Source of the DNA: Sphingobium phenoxybenzoativorans
Lineage (GTDB): Bacteria; Pseudomonadota; Alphaproteobacteria; Sphingomonadales; Sphingomonadaceae
Reading direction: 5' to 3'
NCBI RefSeq assembly: GCF_001757355.1
Contig: NZ_MINO01000012.1
Coordinates: 40,317 to 104,316, forward strand
DNA: 64,000 nucleotides
Shown: in pieces, positions 1 to 8,818 of the stretch
Numbering within the stretch: position 1 is the first letter of the stretch
How the letters are laid out: every line of letters begins with the position of its first letter
The notes under the pieces: model-generated
What the model was told of the DNA's origin: nothing
The model's database searches: none
The model's input: only the letters and a program-made list of their open reading frames with translations
Position numbers and translations under genes: made by a program

Positions 1-1
1 G

Positions 2-1336
2 GCGGAAAAGCTGCGGAACCTGGGCCGTTATACTTTCGCCGACGTAGCCTCCTACCGCTTCGCCCAGCCGCCAGTGCGCAGCTTCGCGGCGATCAGCACG
101 CTCCTCGTCGTCGCCTTCTACCTGATCGCGCAGATGGTGGGCGCGGGGCAGCTCATCAAATTGCTGTTCGGCCTGCCCTATAGCTACGCCGTCATCATCG
201 TCGGCGTGCTGATGATGCTCTACGTCCTGTTCGGCGGCATGCGGGCGACGACATGGGTGCAGATCATCAAGGCGATCATGCTGCTCGCCGGGGCGACCTT
301 CATCGCGGTGATGGTGCTGGCCCGCTTCGGCTTCTCGCCCGAAGCGCTGTTCGCCAAGGCGGTGGAGGTCAAGACCGGTCTGGCGGCCGCCAAGGGTGCA
401 ACGCCCGCCGACGCCGCAGTTCAGGGCCGGTCGATCATGGGGCCGGGCAATTTCATCAAGGACCCCATATCCGCCATATCCTTCGGCATGGCGCTGATGT
501 TCGGGACCGCCGGGCTGCCGCATATCCTGATGCGCTTCTTCACCGTGCCCAATGCCCGCGAAGCGCGGAAATCCGTGCTGTGGGCGACGACCTGGATCGG
601 CTATTTCTATTTGCTGACCTTCATTATCGGCTTCGGCGCGATTGTGCTGGTGGCCACTGACACCAGCTATCTGGACCCCAGTGGCGGGCTGCGCGGCGGC
701 GGCAACATGGCCGCGATCCACCTGGCCCACGCCATTGGCGGCGATGCGTTCCTGGGGTTCATCTCCGCCGTCGCCTTCGCCACCATATTGGCGGTGGTGG
801 CGGGGCTGACGCTGTCCGGCGCGTCGGCGGTGAGCCATGATCTCTACGCCACGGTATTCCGCAAGGGAGAAGTAAGCTCCAAGGATGAACTGCGCGTGTC
901 GCGGGTGACGACGCTGGTGCTGGGCGGCGTCGCGGTGCTGCTGGGCATCGCGTTCGAGAAGCAGAATGTCGCCTTCATGGTCAGCCTTGCCTTCGCGCTG
1001 GCGGCGTCCGGCAATTTCCCGGTGCTGATCCTGTCGCTGCTGTGGAAGGGATGCACCGGGCGGGGCGCGATGATCGGCGGCCTGCTGGGGCTGGCGACCG
1101 CCTTCATACTGACGGTGCTGTCGCCCGCGATCTGGGTGAATGTGCTGCATCTTGAGGCGGCGCCCTTCCCCTACACCTCCCCGGCGATCATTTCCGTGCC
1201 TGTCGGCTTCTTCGCGATCTGGCTGTTCTCAGTGCTGGACAGGTCACCCCGCGCGGCCGTGGACAAGGCAGGGTATCGGGAACAGCGGATACGGTCGGAA
1301 ACGGGGATCGGGGCCTACCGGGCGGCGGAGCATTAG
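2..1336 (+). CDS. actP: Cation/acetate symporter (partial, 5' end outside window)
   Basis: The reading frame is open from base 2, so the N-terminus lies upstream of the window; 444 residues remain. It is a polytopic sodium:solute symporter (SSS family) of the inner membrane that would import acetate or similar short-chain monocarboxylates with a cation. The visible N-terminal stretch [20 protein letters not shown] and the later [36 protein letters not shown] and [20 protein letters not shown] are close to E. coli ActP as I remember it. Several hydrophobic helices follow, with a short hydrophilic C-terminal tail. An ActP partner such as a DUF485 protein would be expected upstream, outside the window. 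The family is confident; the exact substrate is inferred. Confidence 0.93.
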   Translation, partial: AEKLRNLGRYTFADVASYRFAQPPVRSFAAISTLLVVAFYLIAQMVGAGQLIKLLFGLPYSYAVIIVGVLMMLYVLFGGMRATTWVQIIKAIMLLAGATFIAVMVLARFGFSPEALFAKAVEVKTGLAAAKGATPADAAVQGRSIMGPGNFIKDPISAISFGMALMFGTAGLPHILMRFFTVPNAREARKSVLWATTWIGYFYLLTFIIGFGAIVLVATDTSYLDPSGGLRGGGNMAAIHLAHAIGGDAFLGFISAVAFATILAVVAGLTLSGASAVSHDLYATVFRKGEVSSKDELRVSRVTTLVLGGVAVLLGIAFEKQNVAFMVSLAFALAASGNFPVLILSLLWKGCTGRGAMIGGLLGLATAFILTVLSPAIWVNVLHLEAAPFPYTSPAIISVPVGFFAIWLFSVLDRSPRAAVDKAGYREQRIRSETGIGAYRAAEH

Positions 1337-1388
1337 GGGACGTGTTCACCAATTGAGAATTTAGATCGGGTGGCCGCCAAACATCACC

Positions 1389-2311
1389 CTACCCCCTCGG
1401 CAAAAACCGTCCCTCCGGGTCCTTCGCGATTTCCGCAGCGAACTCCGCGCTGATCCAGTCGCGGAAGGCCTTCACCTTTGGCGTGTTGCGGGCATGGTGC
1501 GGGTTCACCACCCAATAGGCGCGGATTTCGATGACATCGGATGGCACCGCCTCCACCAGCAGGCCCGCCTCTATCTCTGCCTTCCACAAATAGGTGTTGA
1601 GGATGGCGATCCCCTGCCCCGCTATCGCCGCCCTGCCCTCCATCACCTGGGAATCGAGCGCGATCGAAGGCGGAATGACGGAAGCGTCGACCCCACCCCC
1701 ATGTCCGCGAACCATTCATACCACCAGATATCATTGGGCGAGAGCCGGGGCAAAGCCAGCAGGGCGCGGGCGTCGGCCAGCGGCCCATTGGCGGCGAGGA
1801 AGGCCGGACTGCACAGCGGCGCGAGGCGGTTGTGCGAAAGCAGGCGCGCGTCGAGGCCGGGCCATTCGCCCTTGCCGCCCCGGATCGCCACATCGATCCC
1901 ATCCCGCGCGAAATCGACCAGCGCGTCCGATGAACTGATCCGCACGGCAAGGCCCGGCTGCCGCATCTGAAAGCCGCCGATGCGCGGAGCCAGCCACAGA
2001 TTGGCAAAGCTGTTGGTGCAGCTTATCGTCAGCACGGAGCTGTCCTCGCCCGCCAGTGCAGCGAAACCCTGGCGCATCTCGTCAAAGGCGCGGATGATGA
2101 CCGGGGCGAGCGAACGGCCGCGCTCCGTCAGTTGCACCTTGCGTCCCGCGCGGTGGAAAAGGCTGACGCCCAGCCGCTCCTCCAACAACTTCACCTGATA
2201 GCTGACCGCCGCCTGGGTCATGCCCAGTTCCTGTCCCGCAGCCGTAAAATTCTCCAGCCGCGCGGCGGCTTCGAACACGCGGACTGATGCCAATGGCGGA
2301 AGATTGGACAT
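1389..2311 (-). pseudogene. LysR-family regulator (GcvA-like), interrupted by a frameshift
   Basis: The N-terminal part (start codon at 2311, MSNLPPLASVRVFEAAAR) carries the LysR winged HTH (AAGQELGMTQAAVSYQVKLLEERLGVSLFHR) and most of the effector domain. That frame leaves the family sequence near 1695. The rest of the effector domain (VDASVIPPSIALDSQVMEGRAAIAGQGIAIL to the stop at 1389) is in another frame. Loss of one G in the run ATGGGGGTGGGG on the minus strand explains the break and would restore a protein of about 306 aa, the normal LysR length. This is either a recent pseudogene or a homopolymer sequencing error. The gene is divergent from two tiny genes starting at 2451, the usual geometry for a LysR target. 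Confidence 0.8.
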
Positions 2312-2450
2312 ATCCGATCCATAAATTGAGCTTATATATGCTGTCCAGCCTTTTGTTGGCGCGCCGTTACGGTTTTCGCCATATGGGCGGGGCCGGAACG
2401 ACCGGCAAACACAGGCTGCACACAAGGAAGATCACAAGAAAGACAGGAAA

Positions 2451-2615
2451 ATGCATGACGACAATCACGCCATAGGCAGCAAGCTGGCCGCCGCGCTTTT
2501 CGCGCTGCTGCTAAGCTCCACCGTGCTGCTGAGCGCCATCGGCCCGGCCAGCGCCGCCAGCCTCTCGCACCCCCAGACGGCGGCGAGCGGCCATTTCCAA
2601 CCGGGCCTCGCCTGA
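2451..2615 (+). CDS. Small secreted or membrane-anchored protein (54 aa), unknown function
   Basis: ATG at 2451 is preceded by an AGGA ribosome site. The 54-aa product has a short hydrophilic start (MHDDNHAIGSK), one hydrophobic segment (LAAALFALLLSSTVLLSAI) and a likely signal-peptidase site after PASA, leaving a tail of about 20 residues rich in small residues. Sphingomonad genomes carry similar very short proteins with a KLAAALFALLLSSTVLLSA-like segment, from memory, so I believe it is real despite its size. It is followed 45 bp later by another tiny gene and is divergent from the frameshifted LysR gene. No function can be assigned. Confidence 0.6.
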   Translation: MHDDNHAIGSKLAAALFALLLSSTVLLSAIGPASAASLSHPQTAASGHFQPGLA

Positions 2616-2660
2616 GCGGACCATAATTTACAACCCATTGATAGAAGAAAGGAATTGACC

Positions 2661-2822
2661 ATGCGCGATGAAATTGACGGCCGCATCTGGGCCGATAATC
2701 ACAAGGCGATTTCCGCCGGTTTCGGCGATCTGCTGAAGGCGATCATGCAGGCGTTCTGCGTGCTCAACCATATCGAATATGCGGCACCCTGGCGCGCCGT
2801 GGCGGGACGCACCACCAAGTGA
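2661..2822 (+). CDS. Small cytoplasmic protein (53 aa), unknown function
   Basis: ATG at 2661 follows an AGAAAGGA Shine-Dalgarno sequence about 6 bp upstream. The product is soluble and helical-looking (MRDEIDGRIWADNHKAISAG, later LLKAIMQAFCVLNHIEY) and ends in a basic tail. It sits 45 bp downstream of the signal-peptide microprotein at 2451, so the two are probably co-transcribed. No domain is recognised. The good ribosome site, GC-rich codon use and close packing support expression. Confidence 0.5.
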   Translation: MRDEIDGRIWADNHKAISAGFGDLLKAIMQAFCVLNHIEYAAPWRAVAGRTTK

Positions 2823-2842
2823 CGGCTGGTCCGCGAATTGGC

Positions 2843-2899
2843 ACCCCGGCGTAGTCCTGGGTCCGGGCGCATGGCCCGGATCCTGGTCTGCGCCGGGGT
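2843..2899. repeat. REP-like palindromic element
   Basis: An outer 9-bp perfect inverted repeat (ACCCCGGCG / CGCCGGGGT) encloses an imperfect inner palindrome around GGTCCGGGC-GCAT-GGCCCGGATCC. It lies just after the small gene ending at 2822. The sequence type matches dispersed GC-rich palindromes common between sphingomonad genes, and it may act as a terminator or mRNA stabiliser. Confidence 0.6.
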
Positions 2900-2936
2900 T
2901 TCATTATGAGTAAGCCGGAAAAGGCGGGATGCGGCT

Positions 2937-3080
2937 AGGGCCAATCGGCATTCAGCCCTGACGACCTGCAAATGGCGGTTTTCCGCGCTTCCGGTGCTCA
3001 CGTGCATTCAGCACGCTGCGCTCCGGGTCACGAAACACCACCATTTTCGGCACGTCATCTTCTGAATGTCGATTGGCCCT
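2937..3080. repeat. Palindromic intergenic element bounded by 19-bp arms
   Basis: Left arm AGGGCCAATCGGCATTCAG (2937-2955) and right arm CTGAATGTCGATTGGCCCT (3062-3080) are inverted copies with 18 of 19 positions matching. The interior holds further partial palindromes (TTCCGGTGCTCACGTGCATTC opposite CACGCTGCGCTCCGG). It resembles the mobile palindromic intergenic repeats of alphaproteobacteria. The right arm overlaps the stop codon of the SGNH hydrolase gene, so the element supplies the end of that gene. Confidence 0.6.
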
Positions 3081-3828
3081 ATTGCGCGAGCACCGGTCCC
3101 ATCTGGGCGGCCCATGTGTAATAGCCGCGCCAGCCGAGATGGACGCCATCAATCGCCATCTCCGGCCTGATCCTGCCCTGGATGGACATGGCTTTGTTCA
3201 GGTCAACAAAGGTGCATGCGCCGGTTTTGCATAGTTCGGCCTCATACCGGTTCATCTGCGTCACGGCTGCGTTGCTATAGTCGAACCCGGTATAGAGGGT
3301 TGAGAGCAGGATGATCCGGCGGCCGCGCAACATATGGACGATCGCCTTCAGATTGTCCTTCGTCTGAGCCAGCGGGATGCCTTGCATTGGATCGTTTACT
3401 CCAATCATCACGGCCACGACGGGAAGGATCTTTTCTCCCCGTTCAAGCCGCTCCCGCACACCGGCGGTGGTTTCGCCCGCTATGCCTCTTTTCTGAATGG
3501 AGTAGCCGGGCAGCAATATCCGCCAGTCGCCAAAAGCGATGAGGGAGTCGCCCAGGAACGTGACGTCGCCCTCCAGCGGCTGTTGACGAAACAACTGGCT
3601 CTGCACGCGCCAGATGACATCATTGTCCGGCCGGAAGGGTATGACCCAGCGAACCGCCCGGATCGTGTTGCGATATATGAAGCCCATTTGATAGGCCGAG
3701 GCAAAGCCCGCGGCAAAGGACAGGATCAGGGCGCAAACAGCGACGCCCGATACAATAATCCATTTCTTGCGCGTCCAAATGTGCATTATGGTCGATGAAT
3801 AGCGACTTTTGGACAGCGCAACATCCAT
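3079..3828 (-). CDS. SGNH/GDSL-family hydrolase, membrane-anchored
   Basis: This is a 249-aa protein with an N-terminal membrane anchor or signal (about residues 23-47, WIIVSGVAVCALILSFAAG) followed by an SGNH esterase domain. Block I is FLGDSL (Ser95), block II Gly is in RGIAGET, block III is IGVND (about 142-146), and block V is DGVHLGW with Asp227 and His230. These give a complete Ser-His-Asp set. The likely role is periplasmic acyl or acetyl-ester hydrolysis; the substrate cannot be read from sequence. A later start at MHIWTRKKW (3786) is equally possible and would give a more conventional N-terminus. The 3' end lies inside a palindromic element. Confidence 0.8.
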   Translation of the reverse strand: MDVALSKSRYSSTIMHIWTRKKWIIVSGVAVCALILSFAAGFASAYQMGFIYRNTIRAVRWVIPFRPDNDVIWRVQSQLFRQQPLEGDVTFLGDSLIAFGDWRILLPGYSIQKRGIAGETTAGVRERLERGEKILPVVAVMIGVNDPMQGIPLAQTKDNLKAIVHMLRGRRIILLSTLYTGFDYSNAAVTQMNRYEAELCKTGACTFVDLNKAMSIQGRIRPEMAIDGVHLGWRGYYTWAAQMGPVLAQ

Positions 3829-3976
3829 TTTGGGTGATTCCAGGGCGGGGGGAATCCACAGCGATGAATCTCAACGACTATTTTTTGGGCGGCGGCCGCC
3901 CTCCCGGATGCCGGCATTCAGACCGGCGGAAATCCTGTTCGCCTGTCTGCGGGATTGGCGCGGATCGGACCAGAGG

Positions 3977-5380
3977 TCAGGCGGCCGTTTCTGCCTCCGC
4001 AGGGCTGAGGACTTCGCCCGTCAGCCGTCCCGTGAAGCAGGTCCGCCACCAGATCACATCCTGCTGCTCCACGCTGTCCATCATCTTGCGCCAGCGGCGC
4101 TTGCGTTCGTCGAGCGGCATGGCCAGCGCCTTCAATATCGCGTCCGCCATCTCCTCCGGCGAATAGGGATTGATGAGCAGCGCATCCTTTAGCTGAAGCG
4201 CGGCGCCCGCAAAGCGAGAGAGGACAAGGACGCCGGGGTCCTCCGGGTCCTGCGCGGCGACATATTCCTTCGCGACCAGGTTCATGCCGTCGCGCAAGGG
4301 AGTGACAAGCCCGATCCGGGCGGCGCGGTAAACGCCCGCCAGCCGGTCGCGCGGATAGCCCTGATTCACATAACGGATCGGCGTCCAGTCAACGTCGCTA
4401 TATTCGCCATTCAACCGCCCGGCGAGCGAGTCCAGCGTCGCGCGGATCTCCTGATAGCTTTCCACCTCCCCGCGCGAGGGCGGCGCGATTTGCAGCAGCA
4501 CGACATTACGGTGGCATTCCGGATTGTCTTTCAGCAGGCGTGCATAGCCGTTGAAGCGTTCTTCAAGCCCCTTCGAATAATCCAGCCGGTCGACACCCAC
4601 GATAAGGGAACGGCCCTGCATCGAAACGCCGACCTGCTCGCGCATCACCGCCGCCTCCTCGCTATTGCTGGCGGCCACAAATTCCTGTGTGTCGATGCCG
4701 ATCGGGCAGGCGACCGCCTGTATGGTGCGATCCCCCACGGTGATGAAATCGCCACTGACCGTACCGCCCATCTCCCGCTCGGCATAATGGCGGAAGGATT
4801 CCAGCCATTCCTCGGTATGGAAGCCAACGACATCATAGGCGAACATCGTCTCGACCAGCTTGCTGTGGTGAGGCAGCGAGACCAGCAAGCGCGTCGGCGG
4901 CCAGGGGATGTGCAGGAAGAAGCCGATGCGGTTGTTGTGACCGCGCGCGCGGAGCATCTCCCCCAGCGGGATCATATGATAGTCGTGGACCCACACGACA
5001 TCGTCCGGCTCGATCAGCGGGCTGGCGGTGTCGGCGAAGCGCTCATTGACCCGGTTATAGCCGCCCTCAAAATCGCGGGCATATTCGGCCAGGTCGATAC
5101 GAAAATGGAACAGCGGCCACAGCGTCTTGTTGGCGTAGCCGTTATAATATTCATCGACGTCCTGCTCCTCCAGGTCGATCGTCGCGGTCTTGACGCCGAG
5201 ATCCTCGTTGAAGGCGATCTGGCCGGTGAACTTTTCCGTGGTCTCGCCCGACCAACCGACCCAGATACCCCGGCTCTCGCGCAGGGCGGAGGATAGCGCG
5301 ACGGCCAGACCGCCCTGCTCTGCGCCAGTGCCGGGGCGTTTGACCCGGTTGGAGATCACGATCAGGCGGCTCATCGGCAC
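3977..5380 (-). CDS. otsA: Trehalose-6-phosphate synthase (GT20)
   Basis: The 467-aa enzyme joins UDP-glucose to glucose-6-phosphate to form trehalose-6-phosphate in the cytoplasm. It shows GT20 hallmarks: the N-terminal LIVISNRV with the following GGLAVAL glycine loop, the donor/acceptor segments VWVHDYHMIPLGEMLR and NRIGFFLHIPWP, the phosphate-contacting VDRLDYSKGLEERF, and the C-terminal PLRDGMNLVAKEYVA. Length is normal for bacterial OtsA. Its start overlaps the end of the GH15 gene by 10 bp, so the two are translationally coupled, and otsB lies at the head of the same strand. The product would serve osmotic and desiccation tolerance. Confidence 0.96.
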   Translation of the reverse strand: MPMSRLIVISNRVKRPGTGAEQGGLAVALSSALRESRGIWVGWSGETTEKFTGQIAFNEDLGVKTATIDLEEQDVDEYYNGYANKTLWPLFHFRIDLAEYARDFEGGYNRVNERFADTASPLIEPDDVVWVHDYHMIPLGEMLRARGHNNRIGFFLHIPWPPTRLLVSLPHHSKLVETMFAYDVVGFHTEEWLESFRHYAEREMGGTVSGDFITVGDRTIQAVACPIGIDTQEFVAASNSEEAAVMREQVGVSMQGRSLIVGVDRLDYSKGLEERFNGYARLLKDNPECHRNVVLLQIAPPSRGEVESYQEIRATLDSLAGRLNGEYSDVDWTPIRYVNQGYPRDRLAGVYRAARIGLVTPLRDGMNLVAKEYVAAQDPEDPGVLVLSRFAGAALQLKDALLINPYSPEEMADAILKALAMPLDERKRRWRKMMDSVEQQDVIWWRTCFTGRLTGEVLSPAEAETAA

Positions 5381-7257
5381 TCACTCCAAGGCTTGCTCAG
5401 CAGGACGGCGCAGTTAATGATGCCGACGAGCGAATAGGTCTGGGGATAATTGCCCCAAAGCTCTCCCGTATCCGGGTCGATATCCTCCGAGAGGAGGCCC
5501 GCCGCCGTTCTTCGCGACAGCATCTCCTCAAACAGGGTGCGCGCCTCGACCTTGCGCCCTGTTCTATACAAAGCCTCGATCAGCCAGAAGGTGCACACGT
5601 TGAACGCTGTCACAGGCGCGCCGAAATCATCCGGGGCGGAGTAGCGCAGCATATTGGAGCCACGCCGCAAATCCTTTTCCAGCGCGACGAGCGTACCAGT
5701 GAATTTCGGATCGTCGGCGGTCAGGAAGCGCAGGTCGAGCAATTGAAGCAGGGAGGCGTCGCGGGCGTCATCCTCAAAATTCGCAGACAGCGCGCCACTT
5801 TCCGGCCGCCAGGCAGCCTGAAGAATCGCCTCCTTCATGATGCTTGCGCGATGCGCCCAATAGGTTTCCCGCTCATAGAGGCCCAATGCTTGCGCCGCAT
5901 GCGCAAGGCGGTCGCAGGCGGCCCAGCACATGACGGCGCTGTAGCTGTGGACATGCAGGCGGGTGCGCAGCTCCCACATGCCGGCGTCGGGCTGATTATA
6001 GACTTTCCATGCCCGTTCGCCCACGGCCTCCAGAGCCTCAAAGTCCGAATGGCCGGCCATGCGCAGCAGCCGTTCATCAATGAAACCCTGAACCGAGGAA
6101 AGAACGATCTGGCCATAGGCGTCGTGCTGGACCTGACTGTAAGCGGCATTGCCCACACGGACCGGCCCCATGCCGCGATAGCCGGGCAGCTTTTCCGCCT
6201 CCCACTCCTCCAGCGTCGCATTGCCGCGCACATCATAGAGCGGCTGGATATGGCCGCCCTTCGCGCCGTCGACAATGTTGCGCAGATAGGCGAGATAGCC
6301 CTCCAGCACGTCGAGCGCGCCAAGGCGGTTCAGCGCCTCCACCGTGTAATAGGCGTCGCGCACCCAGCAATAGCGATAGTCCCAGTTCCGTCCGCTGTCG
6401 GCATGTTCCGGGATGGAGGTGGTGAGCGCCGCGACGATCGCGCCGGTTTCCTCATGCTGGCAGAGTTTCAGGGTGATGGCGGAACGGATCACCGCCTCCT
6501 GCCATTCCGGCGGGATCGCGAGACCGCGCACCCAGAGCTGCCAATGCTGGACGGTCTCGTCATACATACGTTCGACGGCCGGGCGCAGGGCGTCGGAAAA
6601 ACTTTCGTCCGGTCCCAGGAAGAAATGAGTCACATGTTCTAGGCGGAAAAAGCTTTCCTGGCTGATCAGGCCGATGGGCGCATCGGTGGTGAGGCGCATC
6701 GCCATATAGGAGAGGACCATACGGACATGGTTGGAGCCGTAGGTGATGGGCACATGCTCCGCGTTCCAGCTCGTTGTCGGGCGCAGCTTTATGCGGATGC
6801 GGGGGGAGCCGGCGACTGGCCGCACGATCCGCGCGAAAGCGACCGGGCGATACATACGCCCCTTGTGCGGATGGCGGGGGCAGAAGTCATAGGTTTCGAT
6901 GGCGTTGCCATCCCCGTCGGTCTGGCGCGTCATCAGGATCGGCGTGTTGCGGACGTAGGATTGCTCAACCTTCGCGCAATTTTCCAGCTCTATCGCCCAG
7001 AAGCCGCGCGTGTCCTTCGCGTCATAGTCGCCCTGATCCAGCAGGGCGGAAAACACCGGATCGCCATCGACGCGGGGTACGCAGGCCCAAATCATGCGAC
7101 CGGCGCGATCGATCAGCGCCGATGCCTGACAATTACCGATAGGCCAGAGGTCAAGATCGCGCGCATGCCCCGGCGCCCAAGGCTCCGGTTTCTCCGTGTC
7201 CAGCGTGTCCTCGCCCGATCGGTCGGGCGCCAGGAGCGGCTCCTGCTCTTTCCTCAC
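5371..7257 (-). CDS. Glycoside hydrolase family 15 (glucoamylase/trehalase-like)
   Basis: The 628-aa protein has an N-terminal beta-rich domain beginning LDLWPIGNCQASALIDRAGRM followed by an (alpha/alpha)6 barrel with the GH15 signature SGRNWDYRYCWVRDAYYTVEAL. It lacks a signal peptide, so it is cytoplasmic. GH15 proteins of this type in bacteria hydrolyse trehalose or short alpha-glucans; which one cannot be decided here. It sits between otsB and otsA and overlaps otsA by 10 bp, so synthesis and possible turnover of trehalose appear co-regulated. The first 30 residues are acidic and poorly conserved, so the true start could be slightly downstream. Confidence 0.9.
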   Translation of the reverse strand: MRKEQEPLLAPDRSGEDTLDTEKPEPWAPGHARDLDLWPIGNCQASALIDRAGRMIWACVPRVDGDPVFSALLDQGDYDAKDTRGFWAIELENCAKVEQSYVRNTPILMTRQTDGDGNAIETYDFCPRHPHKGRMYRPVAFARIVRPVAGSPRIRIKLRPTTSWNAEHVPITYGSNHVRMVLSYMAMRLTTDAPIGLISQESFFRLEHVTHFFLGPDESFSDALRPAVERMYDETVQHWQLWVRGLAIPPEWQEAVIRSAITLKLCQHEETGAIVAALTTSIPEHADSGRNWDYRYCWVRDAYYTVEALNRLGALDVLEGYLAYLRNIVDGAKGGHIQPLYDVRGNATLEEWEAEKLPGYRGMGPVRVGNAAYSQVQHDAYGQIVLSSVQGFIDERLLRMAGHSDFEALEAVGERAWKVYNQPDAGMWELRTRLHVHSYSAVMCWAACDRLAHAAQALGLYERETYWAHRASIMKEAILQAAWRPESGALSANFEDDARDASLLQLLDLRFLTADDPKFTGTLVALEKDLRRGSNMLRYSAPDDFGAPVTAFNVCTFWLIEALYRTGRKVEARTLFEEMLSRRTAAGLLSEDIDPDTGELWGNYPQTYSLVGIINCAVLLSKPWSECR

Positions 7258-7401
7258 GCCCGTGCGTCCTGGCCCAGAAAACGGGCGGAAGCTGTTCTCA
7301 AGAAAGGCGGGGCCCCAAGCCCAGCCTGCACGGGAATAACGAAAGACTGCAAGATTTCACCCCCGGAGCGGACGCAGGACAAAAGCGCCCGGACCGGCAG
7401 G

Positions 7402-8157
7402 TCAGGGCATTATAGAGAGATAATGCCTGACGGCCCCAACCTGTTCCAAATGCCATTGCGCAGCCGTAACGCGCAGCGGCCCGACCAATATGCCGCATCC
7501 GCCCAGCGCCTTCGCCGCCAGCATCCCCTCCTCATCGGTCAGGTCGTCGCCGACGAAAATAGGCATGCCGCCAGCCATCGGCGCGGATTTCATCAGTTCC
7601 GCCACAGCCGTCCCCTTGTCCGCGCCGCCGGGGCGCAGCTCATACAGCATCTTGCCCGGCTGGATCATCAGACCGGTCGCCAGCGCCACTTCCTCGGCGA
7701 GCGCGCGGCACGCCTCCATCCATTCCGGGGCGCGGCGGAAATGAAGGCCGACGCTCAGCGTCTTGCGTTCCACGAGCAGGCCGGACTTGTCCGCAATGAA
7801 ACTGGTGAAGATGGCCTCAGCTTCGTCCACCGCCTTCAGCCGTTCGGGGCCATGCGCGGGCCTTCCCGGCTCGGCGAACTCCAGTCCGTGCGTACCAGCC
7901 AGCAGGAAATCGCCCAGCCCGAACAGGCCCCGCAAGGTCGCCACGGAGCGCCCGCTGACGATGGCCAGCCGCCCGCCAAGCGCATCGCGCGCACGGGCGA
8001 GAAGGCCGATCAGGGCAGCGTCCACCTCCACCGATTCCGGCGCGTCGGTCAGCGGCACCAGCGTTCCGTCAAAGTCGAGGAACAGCGCGGCGCCGTGGAG
8101 GAGGGAAGGTGGCGGCGGAGGAAGCCCGGCAAGATCCGGCGAGTCAGATAGTGTCAC
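7402..8157 (-). CDS. otsB: Trehalose-6-phosphate phosphatase
   Basis: This HAD-superfamily enzyme removes the phosphate from trehalose-6-phosphate. Motif I is LFLDFDGTLVPL, the OtsB loop is AGTHGLEFA, and the C-terminal acidic motif is FVGDDLTDEEGM. The open frame extends far upstream to 8769 but that part is antisense to the YCII-family gene and has no family resemblance. I place the start at the GTG at 8157 (MTLSDSPDLAG), which gives 251 aa, the usual OtsB size, with an AAGGG sequence just upstream. A TTG a little further upstream is an alternative. It heads the minus-strand otsB-GH15-otsA cluster, 144 bp ahead of the GH15 gene. Confidence 0.92.
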   Translation of the reverse strand: MTLSDSPDLAGLPPPPPSLLHGAALFLDFDGTLVPLTDAPESVEVDAALIGLLARARDALGGRLAIVSGRSVATLRGLFGLGDFLLAGTHGLEFAEPGRPAHGPERLKAVDEAEAIFTSFIADKSGLLVERKTLSVGLHFRRAPEWMEACRALAEEVALATGLMIQPGKMLYELRPGGADKGTAVAELMKSAPMAGGMPIFVGDDLTDEEGMLAAKALGGCGILVGPLRVTAAQWHLEQVGAVRHYLSIMP

Positions 8158-8292
8158 GGCCCTTATGGTGGGGAGAGTAAGTGCAGAAGGCAATTGCCCC
8201 AAAAAAATTTGCGGCGGGATGCCGATTTCTGAAAAGCCGTTCGTCGTAACGATATAAGACCGGCTTGGCCGGTCCAAACCAGGAGACAGAAG

Positions 8293-8649
8293 ATGCGTGT
8301 GATGGTGCTGGTGAAAGCCACCGACGACAGCGAAAAGGGACTGTTCCCCGAACCCTGGACGACCGAAATGATGGCCGCGATGGGCAAGTTCAACAACGCA
8401 TTGCGCGATGCCGGCATCCTGCTGATGGCCGACGGCCTGCAGCCCAGTTCGCAGGCGAAGCGCGTGGCGTTCGACGGCCCCGGCCGCACCGTCATAGATG
8501 GACCTTTCACCCCCGCGCGGGATCTGGTCGCGGGCTTCTGGCTCTGGGAAGTCAAGGATATGGAGGAGGCGATCGCCTGGGTGAAACGCTGCCCCAACCC
8601 TATGCCAGGACCCAGCGAGATCGAAATCAGGCCCTTTTACGATTTGTGA
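8293..8649 (+). CDS. YCII-related (DGPF-domain) protein
   Basis: This is a 118-aa small alpha/beta-barrel protein. It starts MRVMVLVKATDDSEKG and carries the family DGPF tetrapeptide in VIDGPFTPARDL and the closing IEIRPFYDL. An AGGAGA ribosome site lies about 9 bp before ATG. YCII-like proteins of this subfamily are often encoded beside ECF sigma factors, but no sigma gene is seen here; it stands alone, divergent from otsB. No reaction is established for this group. Confidence 0.88.
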   Translation: MRVMVLVKATDDSEKGLFPEPWTTEMMAAMGKFNNALRDAGILLMADGLQPSSQAKRVAFDGPGRTVIDGPFTPARDLVAGFWLWEVKDMEEAIAWVKRCPNPMPGPSEIEIRPFYDL

Positions 8650-8818
8650 CCGGCATGTGAATTTGCACGCCAGTCGGGCCGGATCGATCGCCGCCTCGCC
8701 CGCCCATTTGCACGCCCCCAAATATTGGTCTATGGGCCTGTCCGACCAGCCCCGGTGCTCGCCGATCATTCCGTGATTCGCGTGCCGGGGCGCATTGTTT
8801 TAAGGCAAGGACAGCGCA

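Noticed and set aside
6727..8151. Plus-strand open frame of 474 codons opposite the GH15 and otsB genes
   Set aside because: It crosses two genes on the other strand and the space between them and has no recognisable domain.
8158..8769. Upstream extension of the otsB reading frame (about 200 extra residues)
   Set aside because: It is antisense to the YCII-family gene, has no OtsB-like sequence, and a GTG at 8157 gives the normal enzyme length.
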